DNA of 64,000 nucleotides from the NCBI RefSeq assembly GCF_014204895.1, contig NZ_JACHMF010000001.1:1550001-1614000 (forward strand), given 5' to 3'. The translations under genes and the position numbers were made by a program. Shown in pieces: positions 1-8,880 of this stretch. The first letter of the stretch is position 1, and each line of letters opens with the position of its first letter. The stretch is from Paractinoplanes abujensis (lineage in GTDB: Bacteria > Actinomycetota > Actinomycetes > Mycobacteriales > Micromonosporaceae). The notes under the pieces were generated by a model. The model ran no database searches. It had not been told where the DNA came from and saw only the letters and a program-made list of their open reading frames with translations.

Positions 1-327
1 GCGGCCCTGCGCGAGGTGCCGCCCGACGTGGTCGCCGCGGCCACCGCCATGGGCGCCACCCGCACCCAGATCGTCGGCAAGGTGCTGCTCCGCGAGGCCC
101 GGCCCGGCCTGGTGGCGGGCCTGACCATCACCGTGATCGCGCTGGTCGGCTATTCGGCCATGGCCGGGGTGGTCGGCGGCGGGGGCCTCGGCGATCTGGC
201 CATCCGGTACGGCTACCAGCGGTTCGAGACCGAGGTCATGGTGGCCACCGTCGTGGTCCTCGTGGTCTTCGTGCAACTGATCCAGATGGCGGGCGACGTC
301 CTCGTCCGCCGGCTCTCCCACAAATAA
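1..327 (+). CDS. metI: Methionine ABC transporter permease MetI, C-terminal part (5' end outside window)
   Basis: The reading frame is open from base 1, so the gene starts before the window; 108 C-terminal residues are visible. It shows the end of a BPD-type permease: an EAA-like loop (around ATAMGATRTQIVGKVLL) that contacts the ATPase, then two hydrophobic segments (GLTITVIALVGYSAMAG and TVVVLVVFVQLIQMAG). MetI forms the membrane channel of the MetNIQ importer for D- and L-methionine. The metQ-type gene follows 12 bases later, which supports the assignment; metN is expected upstream. The permease identity is clear, and methionine rather than another NLPA-linked substrate is inferred from the neighbour. 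Confidence 0.85.
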   Translation, partial: AALREVPPDVVAAATAMGATRTQIVGKVLLREARPGLVAGLTITVIALVGYSAMAGVVGGGGLGDLAIRYGYQRFETEVMVATVVVLVVFVQLIQMAGDVLVRRLSHK

Positions 328-339
328 GAAAGGTCGACC

Positions 340-1158
340 ATGCGCCGCTCACTCGCCGCAGTCGTCACGTCCGCCGCTCTCCTGCTGGGACTCGCGGCGT
401 GCGGAGGCAATGACAGCGAGGCCGCATCCTCCAGCGACACGCTGAAGGTCGGGGTCAGCCCCGTGCCGCACGGTGAAATCCTCAAGTACGTCGCCGACAA
501 CCTGGCCGCCAAGGAGGGCCTGAAGCTGGAGATCGTCGAGTTCAACGACTACATCCAGCCCAACGTGGCCCTGCAGGAGAAGCAGCTCGACGCCAACTAC
601 TTCCAGCACATCCCCTACCTGGAGGAGGAGGTCGCGTCCAAGGGCTACAAGTTCACCGCGCTCAAGCCGGTGCACATCGAGCCGCTCGGCGTGTACTCCA
701 AGACGGTCAAGAGCCTGAACGACGTACCGGCCGGGGGTGTCGTCGGCATCCCGAACGACCCGTCCAACTCGGGCCGCGCGCTCAACCTGCTCGCCGCCAA
801 CGGGCTGCTCACGCTGAAGGACGGCGTCGGCGTCAAGGCCACCGAGAAGGACATCACCGGCAACCCGAAGAACCTGACGTTCAAGGCGCTGGAGGCGGCC
901 CAGCTGCCCCGCAGCCTGGAGGACACGGCGGTCTCGGTGATCAACGGCAACTACGCGATCGAGACCGGGCTCAAGCCCGCCACCGACTCGCTGGCCCTGG
1001 AGAAGGGCGAGAACAACCCGTACGCGAACCTGGTGGTGGTCCGCACGGGCGAGGAGGGCGACGAGCGGGTCGTCAAGCTGGAGAAGCTGCTGCACTCGCC
1101 CGAGGTCAAAAAGTTCATCGAGGACAAGTACCAGGGTTCGGTGCTCCCCGCGTTCTGA
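340..1158 (+). CDS. metQ: MetQ/NLPA-family methionine-binding lipoprotein
   Basis: A 272-residue solute-binding lipoprotein. The N-terminus has a lipoprotein signal with lipobox LAAC (Cys21), then an Asn/Ser-rich linker. The mature part has NLPA hallmarks: KVGVSPVPHGEIL near the start, DYIQPNVALQEKQLDANYFQ, and GIPNDPSNSGRALNLLA. The family binds methionine outside the membrane and delivers it to MetNI. The gene sits 12 bases behind the permease gene with an AGAAAGG ribosome-binding site, so it is co-transcribed with it. The length is normal for the family and the frame is intact. Confidence 0.93.
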   Translation: MRRSLAAVVTSAALLLGLAACGGNDSEAASSSDTLKVGVSPVPHGEILKYVADNLAAKEGLKLEIVEFNDYIQPNVALQEKQLDANYFQHIPYLEEEVASKGYKFTALKPVHIEPLGVYSKTVKSLNDVPAGGVVGIPNDPSNSGRALNLLAANGLLTLKDGVGVKATEKDITGNPKNLTFKALEAAQLPRSLEDTAVSVINGNYAIETGLKPATDSLALEKGENNPYANLVVVRTGEEGDERVVKLEKLLHSPEVKKFIEDKYQGSVLPAF

Positions 1159-1171
1159 TCGTCAGGGGTGC

Positions 1172-1345
1172 GCCCGGCAACGTGGTCGGCAGGCCCGGAC
1201 CCTGACCGGCCTGGGCCACGCCACCTACGACCCGGGCGACGCGGACGCCGCCCGGTCCTCCGCCGAGCGGGACCGTGCGGTGTGCCGCGAACACGGCATC
1301 CCCGTGCTCACGGACCAGCGTGGCCGGGCCCGGGCAACCGAGTCG
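1172..1345 (+). pseudogene. Remnant of a TPR-containing (SARP/AfsR-like) regulator C-terminus
   Basis: In the frame that includes 1199-1340 the translation reads TLTGLGHATYDPGDADAARS and then RAVCREHGIPVLTD. This resembles the last TPR units of large actinobacterial SARP/NB-ARC regulators (LGxxHxxLGDxDAARxxWxxAL...ELG). No start codon or DNA-binding part is present, and the frame runs on into the antisense of the next gene. I read it as a leftover C-terminal scrap of a deleted regulator. The recognition comes from family memory only, and the piece is short. Confidence 0.4.
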
Positions 1346-1381
1346 TCACCACGACGATCCGCGGCGCGGCTGCACCGGTGT

Positions 1382-2725
1382 TCACGAGGGTGTGGGGGCC
1401 GCTTCGGCGGTGGTGTAGCGGTGGCTCAGCCGGCGGTAGGGGCGGCTGCGCAGGGCGACGGCGGTGGCGATGAGCCCCAGCACCCCGGTGATCATGAAGA
1501 CCAGGGCCAGGCCGCGGGCGGCGCCGGTGCCGAACCAGGAGCCGATGAGCCGTGCGCCGGCCCCGTCGGTCATGAACGGGATGAACACGAACTGGGCCAC
1601 CGGCGAGATCAGGAACGCGGTGAGCGGTGACGCGGCCTGCTCGACGCTCTGGGCGAAACCGAAGACCCGGCCCTGACGCTCGTACGGGACCACTCGCTGC
1701 AGGATCGTCTGCTCGGCGGCCTCGGCGTAGGGGACCACGAGCATGTATGCGTACAGGCCGACGGCGAGCCAGATGATCGATTCGCGCAGCGGGAAAAGCA
1801 GCGTGACGGTCCAGCACACGACATTGATCATGAGCAGCAGCCAGACCGGGTTCTTGCCCAGGCCCGTACGGGCGACGAGCAGGCCGCCGACGATGAAGCC
1901 GGTGCTGAGCGCGCCCCACAGCAGGCCCCAGCCCTGCACCGACATCATCGAGAGCCCGTACGCGTCGAGCAGCGCCATGAAAACGCCGCCGAGCAGGTTG
2001 TTGAACGCCGAGAAGATGATCAGGGCGGTCAGGCCGGGCACGCCGGCGATGACCTTGATCGTGCCCCGCAGATCGATCTTGCTGGTCGTGTCGTCCGGCT
2101 CGCCGGCGGCCGCCGCGGCCCCGGCCGGCACCCGCACCGAACCCAGGTGCACGAGCGAGAGCGCCAGCACGACGATGCCCAGCACGAGCACCCAGAACAT
2201 GCCGCCCAGCGCCACCAGCAAACCGCTGATCACCGAGGTGACCAGGAACGACACCCCCGACGCCGTACCCACCAGCCCGTTCGCCCGGTCGCGGGTGCCC
2301 TCCGAGATCAACGCCGTGACCATGGTCGGCAGTGCGATAGTGCGGATGTTGCCCGCGATCACCCCGACCATGAGCAGCACGATCAGCCCCCACAGGGGCA
2401 CACTGGCCGGATCCCGGAACTCCTCGCGCGGCGTCAGCTGATAGAGCACCAGAGCCAGCGCGTACGTGGTCAGCGAGACACCCGCCGAGACCTGCATCAT
2501 CAGCTTCTTGGGGTGGTGGTCGACCAGGCTGCCGAACCAGATCCCGGTCAGCGCCGTCATGACTAGGAAGACGCCGGAGATGACACCGGTGGCGAAGACC
2601 GAGCGGGTCTCCAGATAGGTGTAGAAGGTGATCGCGAACCAGACGGTGAAGTTCGTGACCGACACCAGCAACGTGTTGACCAGCAGGTGATAGAAGACCC
2701 GCACGTGACCCTGGATGACCCCCAT
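1382..2725 (-). CDS. MFS transporter (DHA3-like drug/metabolite exporter)
   Basis: A 447-residue polytopic membrane protein with about twelve hydrophobic segments. The MFS loop 2-3 signature is present in degenerate form (GIWFGSLVDHHPKKLMM), and the second half has the inter-domain layout of DHA3 exporters. It probably exports a drug or metabolite by proton antiport. The open frame extends to 2770, but ATG at 2725 is preferred because AAGGTCGGGG lies just in front of it and the protein then begins GVIQGHVRVFYHLLVN, shortly before helix 1. It is convergent with metQ and divergent from the M56 gene. No adjacent regulator indicates the substrate. Confidence 0.85.
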   Translation of the reverse strand: MGVIQGHVRVFYHLLVNTLLVSVTNFTVWFAITFYTYLETRSVFATGVISGVFLVMTALTGIWFGSLVDHHPKKLMMQVSAGVSLTTYALALVLYQLTPREEFRDPASVPLWGLIVLLMVGVIAGNIRTIALPTMVTALISEGTRDRANGLVGTASGVSFLVTSVISGLLVALGGMFWVLVLGIVVLALSLVHLGSVRVPAGAAAAAGEPDDTTSKIDLRGTIKVIAGVPGLTALIIFSAFNNLLGGVFMALLDAYGLSMMSVQGWGLLWGALSTGFIVGGLLVARTGLGKNPVWLLLMINVVCWTVTLLFPLRESIIWLAVGLYAYMLVVPYAEAAEQTILQRVVPYERQGRVFGFAQSVEQAASPLTAFLISPVAQFVFIPFMTDGAGARLIGSWFGTGAARGLALVFMITGVLGLIATAVALRSRPYRRLSHRYTTAEAAPTPS

Positions 2726-2808
2726 GGCCCCGACCTTATGACTTGAAGCACCCTTCAGGTCCACCGCCACCGGGGTGTATGACTGGATGGCCCGGTGAAG
2801 GAGGCTGC

Positions 2809-3738
2809 ATGTTCGACCATTTTGTGGTCTCGGTCGTGGTTTGCCCGGTGCTGGTGGCGCTGACCGTGCGCTGGCTGGCCGGCCGCCTGCGCCCCGAGGC
2901 GGCCGTCACCGTGCTGGTCGTCTCGATCGTCACCGCCGCCGCGGCCTGCCTGGTCAGCCTGGCCGCCTTCGCGCTCAAGGCCGTGGCCGAACTGCACCCG
3001 GTGGCGGTCCGGCTCGGCTTCTCCGACGCGGTGGTGCGGGCCGACACGTCACGCGAACCGTGGGCGCCCGGCCTGTCCGTCGTGCTGCTGCTGGTCGCGG
3101 TGGCCGGCCTGACCCGGGTGTGGCGCCGGCACCGCCGGGAGGACGCGGTCGCCGCCGAGTTCCGCGGCCTGCCGGTCGGCACCGACCGGGTCGCGCTCAT
3201 CGACGACACCCGCGCCGAGGCCTTCGCCGTGCCCGGCACACCCGGCCGTGTGGTGGTCACGACCGGCATGCGCGCCGCGTTGAACGACCAGCAGTACGGC
3301 GCGCTGCTCGCCCACGAGCGGGCCCACCTCGATTCCCGGCACCACCAGCTGGTGCTGCTGGCCCGGCTGGCCGCCGCCGTGCATCCCGCGTTCCGGTGGG
3401 TGACCCGCCGCATCGAGTTCCTGGTCGAACGGGCCGCCGACGAACGCGCGGCCGAACAGGTCGGCGACCGCCGGGTGGTGGCCACGGCCATCGGCGCCGC
3501 GGCGCTGCGCGCGACCCACACCCGGGCCGGCCTTCCGATCACCCCGGCCCGTCAGGACCTGCGCGCCGCGGGCGTCGTCCCCCGTCGCGTGGCCTCGTTG
3601 CTGGCGCCCCGCTTCAGCGCCGGGCTGCTGACCCTGGTCGCCGTGCCGGTGTCGGTGGCCGCCGCCTCGGTGATCTGGACCGGCGAGTGCGTGGCCGACC
3701 TGGGCGAATTGCTGTACGCGGCCGGCATGCTGCACTGA
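2809..3738 (+). CDS. M56-family (BlaR1-like) membrane zinc metallopeptidase
   Basis: A 309-residue integral membrane protein with hydrophobic segments at both ends and in the N-terminal half, and a cytoplasmic protease part between. The zinc motif HERAH is at about residues 169-173 (LLAHERAHLDSRHHQ), with a downstream acidic helix RAADERAAEQ that fits the third ligand region of M56/M48 peptidases. The start at 2809 follows a strong AAGGAGG site; an in-frame start at 2743 lacks one. Family members usually cleave a BlaI/MecI repressor encoded next door, but none lies here. The substrate is therefore unknown. Confidence 0.82.
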   Translation: MFDHFVVSVVVCPVLVALTVRWLAGRLRPEAAVTVLVVSIVTAAAACLVSLAAFALKAVAELHPVAVRLGFSDAVVRADTSREPWAPGLSVVLLLVAVAGLTRVWRRHRREDAVAAEFRGLPVGTDRVALIDDTRAEAFAVPGTPGRVVVTTGMRAALNDQQYGALLAHERAHLDSRHHQLVLLARLAAAVHPAFRWVTRRIEFLVERAADERAAEQVGDRRVVATAIGAAALRATHTRAGLPITPARQDLRAAGVVPRRVASLLAPRFSAGLLTLVAVPVSVAAASVIWTGECVADLGELLYAAGMLH

Positions 3739-3775
3739 CGCCGGGCGCGGTGCTGGTCGACCGGACGCCCTCGGG

Positions 3776-5068
3776 TCAGCGGAACAGGTCGAGGTCGACC
3801 GCGGCCGCGATGGCTTCCATGCCGGCGTCGTTCGGGTGCAGGCTGTCGCCCGTGTTGTAGCGGCTGTTGTACCGCTGCGGGTCGTTGGGGTCGTGGATCG
3901 CCGTGTCCAGGTCGATCACCGCGTCGCAGCCGCTGCCGTCGCCCTTGATGAACTCGTTGACCGCGGCCCGGCCGGCCTCGCCTTGCTCCGACCAGTAGTC
4001 GGTCCCCTTGTACGGGGTCAGCGTGGCGCAGAAGATCTTGATGCCGGCGTCGTGGCTGCGCTGGATGAGCTGCTGCAGACCCTGGATGAGCTGCTCGCCG
4101 CCGGGCGGGTTGCTGTCGCCGAGGTCGTTGATCGCGGCGTCCGAGAAGACGACCCACTTGACCCCGGTTTGGGCGAGCACGTCGCGATCGAAGCGGTTGA
4201 CAGCGCTCTGTCCGGCCCCGTCCTTGAGGAGCATGTTGCCGCTGATGCCCGCATTGAGCACGCCGACGTTGCGGTTGGCCGCGATCAGCCGCCGCGCCAG
4301 CTGGTCGGGCCAGCGCCGGTTCTCGCCGAAGGTCGAGTCGTAGCCGTCGGTGATCGACGCGCCGAGCGTCACGACCGCGCCCTCGGACTCCGGGTTCTGC
4401 ACGTCCACGCCGGCCAGGAAAGCGTAGTTGTCGAACGTCTGCGCGCCCGACAGCGTGGCCCGGGTCGCCTGGTTGCCCGCGGCCACGTAGTTGTGCCGAT
4501 TCGCGAACGCATGCTGTGTCACCGAACCGATCCGCTCGGGAACATACGCGGTGACCGCGATGTCGGCGCCCGCCGGCAGGGCGAACTGAACAGGGTCGCT
4601 CACCGCGGTCTGGCCGGCCTCGACCGTCACCGAGTCGTTGCCGTTGAACGTCACCTGCGCGTTGGTGCTCGCGTCGACGGTGTTCGCTTGCAGATGCTGG
4701 GCGAGGTGCACGGCGCTGACGGTCAACGGGTCACTGCCGAACTCGTTCGACAACCGAACGCGTACGGTGTCACCGCCGATGCTCGTGCGCAGGATCTGCC
4801 GGACCGTCTGCCGCTCGAAACCGCGCCCGCCGTTCTGCACGGCCACCGCCCAGCTGCCCGTCCAAGGCGTCTCCGCGGGGCTCGCCCCGGCGCCGGGTGT
4901 CGCGCTGTTCGCGCCGGTCGGGGTCGCCTCGTTGCCGTTCTCGTTGCCGCCGGCGTCCCGCTGCACGTACACGACCACCGCCACAACCAGGACCACGAGG
5001 GCCGCCACGACCGAGATCGTCGTCTTCCGGGTCCAGTTCACCGCGCCCACGGTACTGGGTCGGCACAT
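3776..5068 (-). CDS. Membrane-anchored or secreted SGNH/GDSL hydrolase
   Basis: About 430 residues. A short N-terminus and one hydrophobic helix (TISVVAALVVLVVAVVVYV) are followed by a Gly/Ala/Thr-rich linker, a beta-rich N-terminal domain, and an SGNH esterase domain. Catalytic blocks are visible: block I LGASITDGYDS (nucleophile Ser), block III AINDLGDSN, and block V DSLHPNDAG (Asp and His). The family removes acyl or acetyl esters, often from cell-wall or plant polysaccharides. The start is uncertain: ATG 5068 is used, while GTG 5050 or 5041 would begin nearer the helix. The open frame beyond 5080 is an accidental shadow of the neighbouring pseudogene. Confidence 0.83.
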   Translation of the reverse strand: MCRPSTVGAVNWTRKTTISVVAALVVLVVAVVVYVQRDAGGNENGNEATPTGANSATPGAGASPAETPWTGSWAVAVQNGGRGFERQTVRQILRTSIGGDTVRVRLSNEFGSDPLTVSAVHLAQHLQANTVDASTNAQVTFNGNDSVTVEAGQTAVSDPVQFALPAGADIAVTAYVPERIGSVTQHAFANRHNYVAAGNQATRATLSGAQTFDNYAFLAGVDVQNPESEGAVVTLGASITDGYDSTFGENRRWPDQLARRLIAANRNVGVLNAGISGNMLLKDGAGQSAVNRFDRDVLAQTGVKWVVFSDAAINDLGDSNPPGGEQLIQGLQQLIQRSHDAGIKIFCATLTPYKGTDYWSEQGEAGRAAVNEFIKGDGSGCDAVIDLDTAIHDPNDPQRYNSRYNTGDSLHPNDAGMEAIAAAVDLDLFR

Positions 5069-5194
5069 CCCATCCGGCATCGGCTGAGCTGGGAGATTGC
5101 TGATAGTGGGCTGGGTCACGAGTCGTTCCCACCATAAGATCAAGAGCTTGATGTCCCGGCGGGGTGGTGGGTGACGACCGTCGCTCCCGCGGGG

Positions 5195-5250
5195 GCCCGG
5201 GCGGGTTCCGCTGGCCGCTGACGCGTCCAGAACGCGCAACCCACCCGGGC
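5195..5250 (-). terminator. Long inverted repeat, probable terminator after the O-methyltransferase remnant
   Basis: Bases 5195-5211 and 5234-5250 form a 17-bp stem with two mismatches around a 22-base loop; arm cores are GCCCGGG and CCCGGGC. It lies just beyond the 3' end of the minus-strand methyltransferase remnant. There is no T-run, as is usual in high-GC actinomycetes. Confidence 0.5.
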
Positions 5251-5271
5251 GACCTGCGTGAATGGTGACGC

Positions 5272-6036
5272 TCAAACCCCGTCCGGCTTGACCGCGATCA
5301 CCGCGCCGTTGGCGCCCGGGGCGTCGAAGGGCACGGTCCGCACCTCGGTGAAGCCGGCGCCGGTCAGCCGCTGCCCGTACTCGGCGTCCGAATAGTTGCG
5401 GCCGCCCTCGGTCTCGACCAGCATGTTCAAGCCCATCAAGGCGGCCGGGGCCGGGCCGGTGCGCTCGGCGTTGAGCAGCAGTTCCGAGACGACCACCAGG
5501 CCGCCCGGCAGCAGAGCCTCGTACGCCTTGGCCAGCAGCTCCCGGTTCGTCGCCTGGTCCCAATCGTGCAGGATCATGCTGAACAGCACGACATCATGAC
5601 CGTCCGGCAGATGCGTGTCAGTGAGGAAGTTGCCCGGTCCGTGCGCGGCGCCACGCCGATCCGGTGCCAGGGAAGATACGTACGCTGGTCGCAGTAGGAA
5701 ACCTGACCGCCGAAATAGTACGGCTTGCCGCGCACGAGAAACTCCTCGGCCAGCGGGCTGTTGCGATAGCCGTCGCCGTCCTTCTCCAGCAAACCCCAGC
5801 GACGCGCACGCCGCGAGCAGCAGATCGGCGGGGCGTTCGGGCAGGCCCAGCTCCGCCTCGGCCTGCGCCACGGTCAGCGTACGGCCACTGTGGAGCTTGG
5901 TGAACAGGTCGAGCTCGACCGCGGCCGCGAACGTCTTGAAACTCCAGAACCGGTTACGGGACTCATCAGGGGCGTCGGCGTCAACATCCCTCGGTCTTTC
6001 CCGGAATCGGTTAGTCTGGCCGACTTCTTTCTTCAC
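5272..6036 (-). pseudogene. Broken SAM-dependent O-methyltransferase
   Basis: The N-terminus has the dimerisation/winged-helix part of small-molecule O-methyltransferases (FWSFKTFAAAVELDLFTKL, LPERPADLLLAACASLG). Near 5790 the coding signal shifts frame: EKDGDGYRNSPLAEEFLV and GGQVSYCDQRTYLPWHRIG are in another frame. Near 5630 it returns to the first frame with HDVVLFSMILHDWDQATN and a normal C-terminus (ending VIAVKPDGV). The glycine-rich SAM motif expected between WHRIG and VVLFSMILHDW is missing, so roughly 80-90 residues are deleted as well. The protein cannot bind SAM. The reading frame 5272-6036 stays open only by chance. Confidence 0.75.
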
Positions 6037-6055
6037 GCTCAGACGGAGGTGCGCG

Positions 6056-6634
6056 ATGGGTGACTACCCGCCGCAGGTCACGCAACGGTTCGTCGGCTCG
6101 GCCGAGCAGCACCGATCGGCGCTGGTGGGGGAGCGTCCCCGGCGCTGGTCGTCGATCGTGATCGTCGACTACGACCCGGCCTGGGCCGGCCGTTTCGAGG
6201 CCGCCCGCGCCGACATCGCCCGGGCGCTCGGCTCGCCGGTGATCGAGCACGTGGGGTCCACTTCGGTACCCGGGCTGGCGGCCAAACCCATCATCGACAT
6301 CGACGTGCTGCTGGACGACACGGCTGACGAATCGCTCTACGTGCCCGCGCTCACCGCCATCGGCTACCGGCTGGTCCTGCGCGAACCCTGGTGGTCCGGC
6401 CACCGCATGCTGCTCGGCGGCGACGAAGACATCAACTTGCACGTGTGGCCGCACGACGCCGCCGAACCGATCAGGCACCGCCTCTTCCGCGACTGGCTCC
6501 GCACCCACCCGGACGATCGCGACCTCTACGCCCGCACGAAACGCCGCCTGGCAACGGAAGCCGACGACTACAACATGGCCAAGTGCGACGTCATCGACGA
6601 GATCTACACCCGCATCTTCGCCACCCCAGCCTGA
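6056..6634 (+). CDS. GrpB/UPF0157 family protein (nucleotidyltransferase-like fold)
   Basis: A 192-residue protein with the GrpB signature: VIVDYDPAWAGRFEAARADI, then IEHVGSTSVPGLAAKPIIDI, and a C-terminal YNMAKCDVIDEI helix. The HVGSTSVPGL...KPIIDIDV stretch is the conserved nucleotidyltransferase-like core. The biochemical role of the family is unsettled, and single-copy GrpB proteins are common in actinobacteria. An ACGGAGG site precedes ATG 6056; the longer open frame from 5615 only shadows the neighbouring remnant. About 45 residues before the GrpB core form a poorly conserved N-terminal extension. Confidence 0.85.
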   Translation: MGDYPPQVTQRFVGSAEQHRSALVGERPRRWSSIVIVDYDPAWAGRFEAARADIARALGSPVIEHVGSTSVPGLAAKPIIDIDVLLDDTADESLYVPALTAIGYRLVLREPWWSGHRMLLGGDEDINLHVWPHDAAEPIRHRLFRDWLRTHPDDRDLYARTKRRLATEADDYNMAKCDVIDEIYTRIFATPA

Positions 6635-6639
6635 CCCCC

Positions 6640-6974
6640 GCTCCGAGCCCCACCACCCGGCCTGACCCACGCTCGCTTCTCCCGCGCCACGGCCCGATCC
6701 ACGCCCGCGTAGCCCGGGCCGTCGCACGGTTCACGGCCGCGCCACCCGCGCCGTCTACGCCCGCGCCACCCGCATCGCCCACGCCCCGCCGTCTACGTCC
6801 GTGCCGCTCGCATCGCCCACGTCCGCGCCGTCCGTGCCGTCTACGCCCGCACCACACATGCCACCGCCGCCCGTGCCACCGACGTCCGCGCCGCCACGCC
6901 ACCTACGTCCGCGCGACCTACGTCCGCCTCGCCCGCGTCTTACTTACACCCGTGTCCTCGGCGTCACCCCTGAT
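6640..6974. repeat. Degenerate pyrimidine-rich repeats in the 340-base gap after the GrpB gene
   Basis: Between two convergent genes the plus strand is built from imperfect copies of short words such as CGTCTACGCCCGCGCCACC, TCGCCCACGTCCGCGCC and GTCCGTGCC. Copies differ by small changes, and no clean period holds across the block. All frames stay open because of the composition, but no frame resembles a protein family. I see no gene here. Confidence 0.6.
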
Positions 6975-7721
6975 CTATGCCCGCGTCTTCTGCGCCACCA
7001 CTAGATACACCGTGAAACCGGCGACGACCGGCCCCGCTTCGAGCCTTTGCAACCACCTGTCCCCGTACGCCGGGGCGACGCATCCGTCCGCGATCGCGCG
7101 CTCGGTGTTGCGGCGCAACGCCAGGATGCGGTCCGCCGTGCCGAAATCCCGGAACAGCATCGCCACGGCCTCGGCGCTGCGGACCTCGAACCCCGCCGCG
7201 ATACACAGCCGGACCAGGTCGCGCCCCATGCTCGGATTGCGCACCCGCCCGGCCGTACAGCGAGCGATACCCCGGCTGGTCTCGAGATCCTCGTCGGCGA
7301 CGGCCAGGGTGTCCCAGTCGGGTTCGGCTGCCGCGAACAGCCCGCCCGCCTTGAGCACCCGTGCAGCCTCGTTGACGGCTTGACCAGGTGAATCAACATG
7401 TTGCAGCACCCGATCAACCCTCGCGCGGTCAACACAAGCGTCGGCCAGCGGCAGCGCCGCCAGATCCGCCCGCCGAAGCCGGCCCCCCGGATGCCGCCGC
7501 CCGGCCTCGGCCAGCATCGCCGGGTCCCGATCGACCCCGATGACGGCTCCCGCGGATCCGGCCGCCTCGCCGAGCGCCCCGAGATCGGTTCCCGGCCCGC
7601 ACCCGAGATCCACGACGGTATGGCCTGCCCGGACATCGAGCAGCCGCAGCAGCCGGCCCTTGTAGAGCCGCCCGACATCGGTGGCGGCGGCGTCATCCAT
7701 GTACGCGATCTGATCGGTCAC
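6975..7721 (-). CDS. Class I SAM-dependent methyltransferase
   Basis: A 248-residue methyltransferase of the UbiE/type-11 group. Motif I VVDLGCGPGTDLGALG is near residue 37, motif II ends VIGVDRDPAML, and a motif IV-like DRARVDRVLQHVDSP is followed by EAARVLKAGGLFAAAEPD. The C-terminal third (GRDLVRLCIAAGFEVRSAEA) is the usual substrate-side cap. The substrate cannot be told from sequence. It stands alone between the repeat gap and a 190-base spacer. Confidence 0.85.
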   Translation of the reverse strand: MTDQIAYMDDAAATDVGRLYKGRLLRLLDVRAGHTVVDLGCGPGTDLGALGEAAGSAGAVIGVDRDPAMLAEAGRRHPGGRLRRADLAALPLADACVDRARVDRVLQHVDSPGQAVNEAARVLKAGGLFAAAEPDWDTLAVADEDLETSRGIARCTAGRVRNPSMGRDLVRLCIAAGFEVRSAEAVAMLFRDFGTADRILALRRNTERAIADGCVAPAYGDRWLQRLEAGPVVAGFTVYLVVAQKTRA

Positions 7722-7911
7722 GCGTCACCCCGCCGCGTTGTGATCCGGCGGGACCTGCTCGCGGGCCTCGCCGCCGATTTGTTCGCGTTCGGTTCCGTCA
7801 TGCGGCGACCCCATCACGCGTGATCCGGCCGTTGGTGACGAAACTGTGCAGGTTTTGGTCAGACCATCGGCGTGAACCCGGCGCTACCCGGACGATCGCG
7901 GGTCTGATCCA

Positions 7912-8880
7912 TCAGTGGGCCACGGTCAAGACCGTCTTGCCGGCTACCTGACCTGTGGCCAGGCGGTGCATGGCCGTGGCGGCTTCGCTGAGCGGATAGG
8001 TGCTCTCCAGCGGGGACGCGATGCCGGTGAGTGCGGTCAGGTCGTCCCGGGTGGCTATGACGATCGGGGCCCTGAGTGTCTGCTTCAGGAACGGCGTGAC
8101 GGCGAATGCGTGCAGGTTGCGTTCGAGGCCGCCGAAGAAGCGGCCGCCGTTCTCGCCGCCGGCTATGGACAGGGTGCCGGTGGGTTTGAGCAGGACGCGC
8201 AAGGTGGACAGTGGACGGTTGCCGGCGATGTCGACGATCAGGTCGTACGAACCGGTTAGCGGCTCGCGGGTGTAGTCGATGACACGGTCGGCGCCGAACC
8301 GGCGTACGGGATCGGTCTTGGCGGTGCTGCAGACGGCGGTGACATGGTCGCCCTGGGCCTTGGCCAGCAGCACCGTGAAGGAGCCGACGCCGCCGCCCGC
8401 CCCGATGACGAGTACCTCGCGCGGTGCGGCTGTGAATTTCGGCGTCACCATGCGCAGGGCGGTTGCCCCCGAGGTGGGGATGGCGGCCGCCTGCTCGAAC
8501 GACAGGTGCGCGGGTTTGCGGACAAGGCGCGTGGGCTTGGCCGTGGCGTATTCGGCCCAGCTGCTCGACCCTTCACCGAAGACCTCGTCGCCGCGCCGGA
8601 AGCCGGTGACCTCGGACCCGACCTCCTCGACGACGCCGGCCAGGTCGAGCCCGGGGGTGCGGTTGCGCGGGCCGCGCAGGCCGAAACCGAGGCGGGCGAT
8701 CAGCGGCAGGCCGGTCATCGCGTGCCAGGCGCCCCGGTCCACCCCGGCGGCGTGCACCCGTACGAGAACCTGGTTCGGCTTGACCGTGGGCCGGGGGACA
8801 TCCTCCATGCGCAGGACGTCGGCATCGCCGTACACGTTGTGGACAACGGCCTTCATGCGTTTATGGCTGGGGGTGGTCAT
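7912..8880 (-). CDS. MDR-family NAD(P)-dependent quinone oxidoreductase/alcohol dehydrogenase
   Basis: A 322-residue medium-chain reductase. The N-terminal GroES-like domain has [20 protein letters not shown] and [19 protein letters not shown]; the Rossmann part has the nucleotide motif [20 protein letters not shown]. The catalytic and structural zinc cysteines of true alcohol dehydrogenases are absent, pointing to a zinc-free quinone oxidoreductase/enoyl reductase. The start ATG (8880) overlaps the stop of the XRE regulator gene by ATGA, so the two are translationally coupled. The regulator likely controls this enzyme. Confidence 0.88.
   Translation of the reverse strand: MTTPSHKRMKAVVHNVYGDADVLRMEDVPRPTVKPNQVLVRVHAAGVDRGAWHAMTGLPLIARLGFGLRGPRNRTPGLDLAGVVEEVGSEVTGFRRGDEVFGEGSSSWAEYATAKPTRLVRKPAHLSFEQAAAIPTSGATALRMVTPKFTAAPREVLVIGAGGGVGSFTVLLAKAQGDHVTAVCSTAKTDPVRRFGADRVIDYTREPLTGSYDLIVDIAGNRPLSTLRVLLKPTGTLSIAGGENGGRFFGGLERNLHAFAVTPFLKQTLRAPIVIATRDDLTALTGIASPLESTYPLSEAATAMHRLATGQVAGKTVLTVAH

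Noticed and set aside
1308..2393. Antisense frames over the MFS gene
   Set aside because: Arg/Gly/His-rich shadow translation of a clear 12-helix transporter.
5081..5563. N-terminal extension of the SGNH hydrolase to 5563
   Set aside because: The extension is antisense-like residue bias overlapping the methyltransferase remnant and a hairpin. The membrane helix marks the true N-terminus near 5041-5080.
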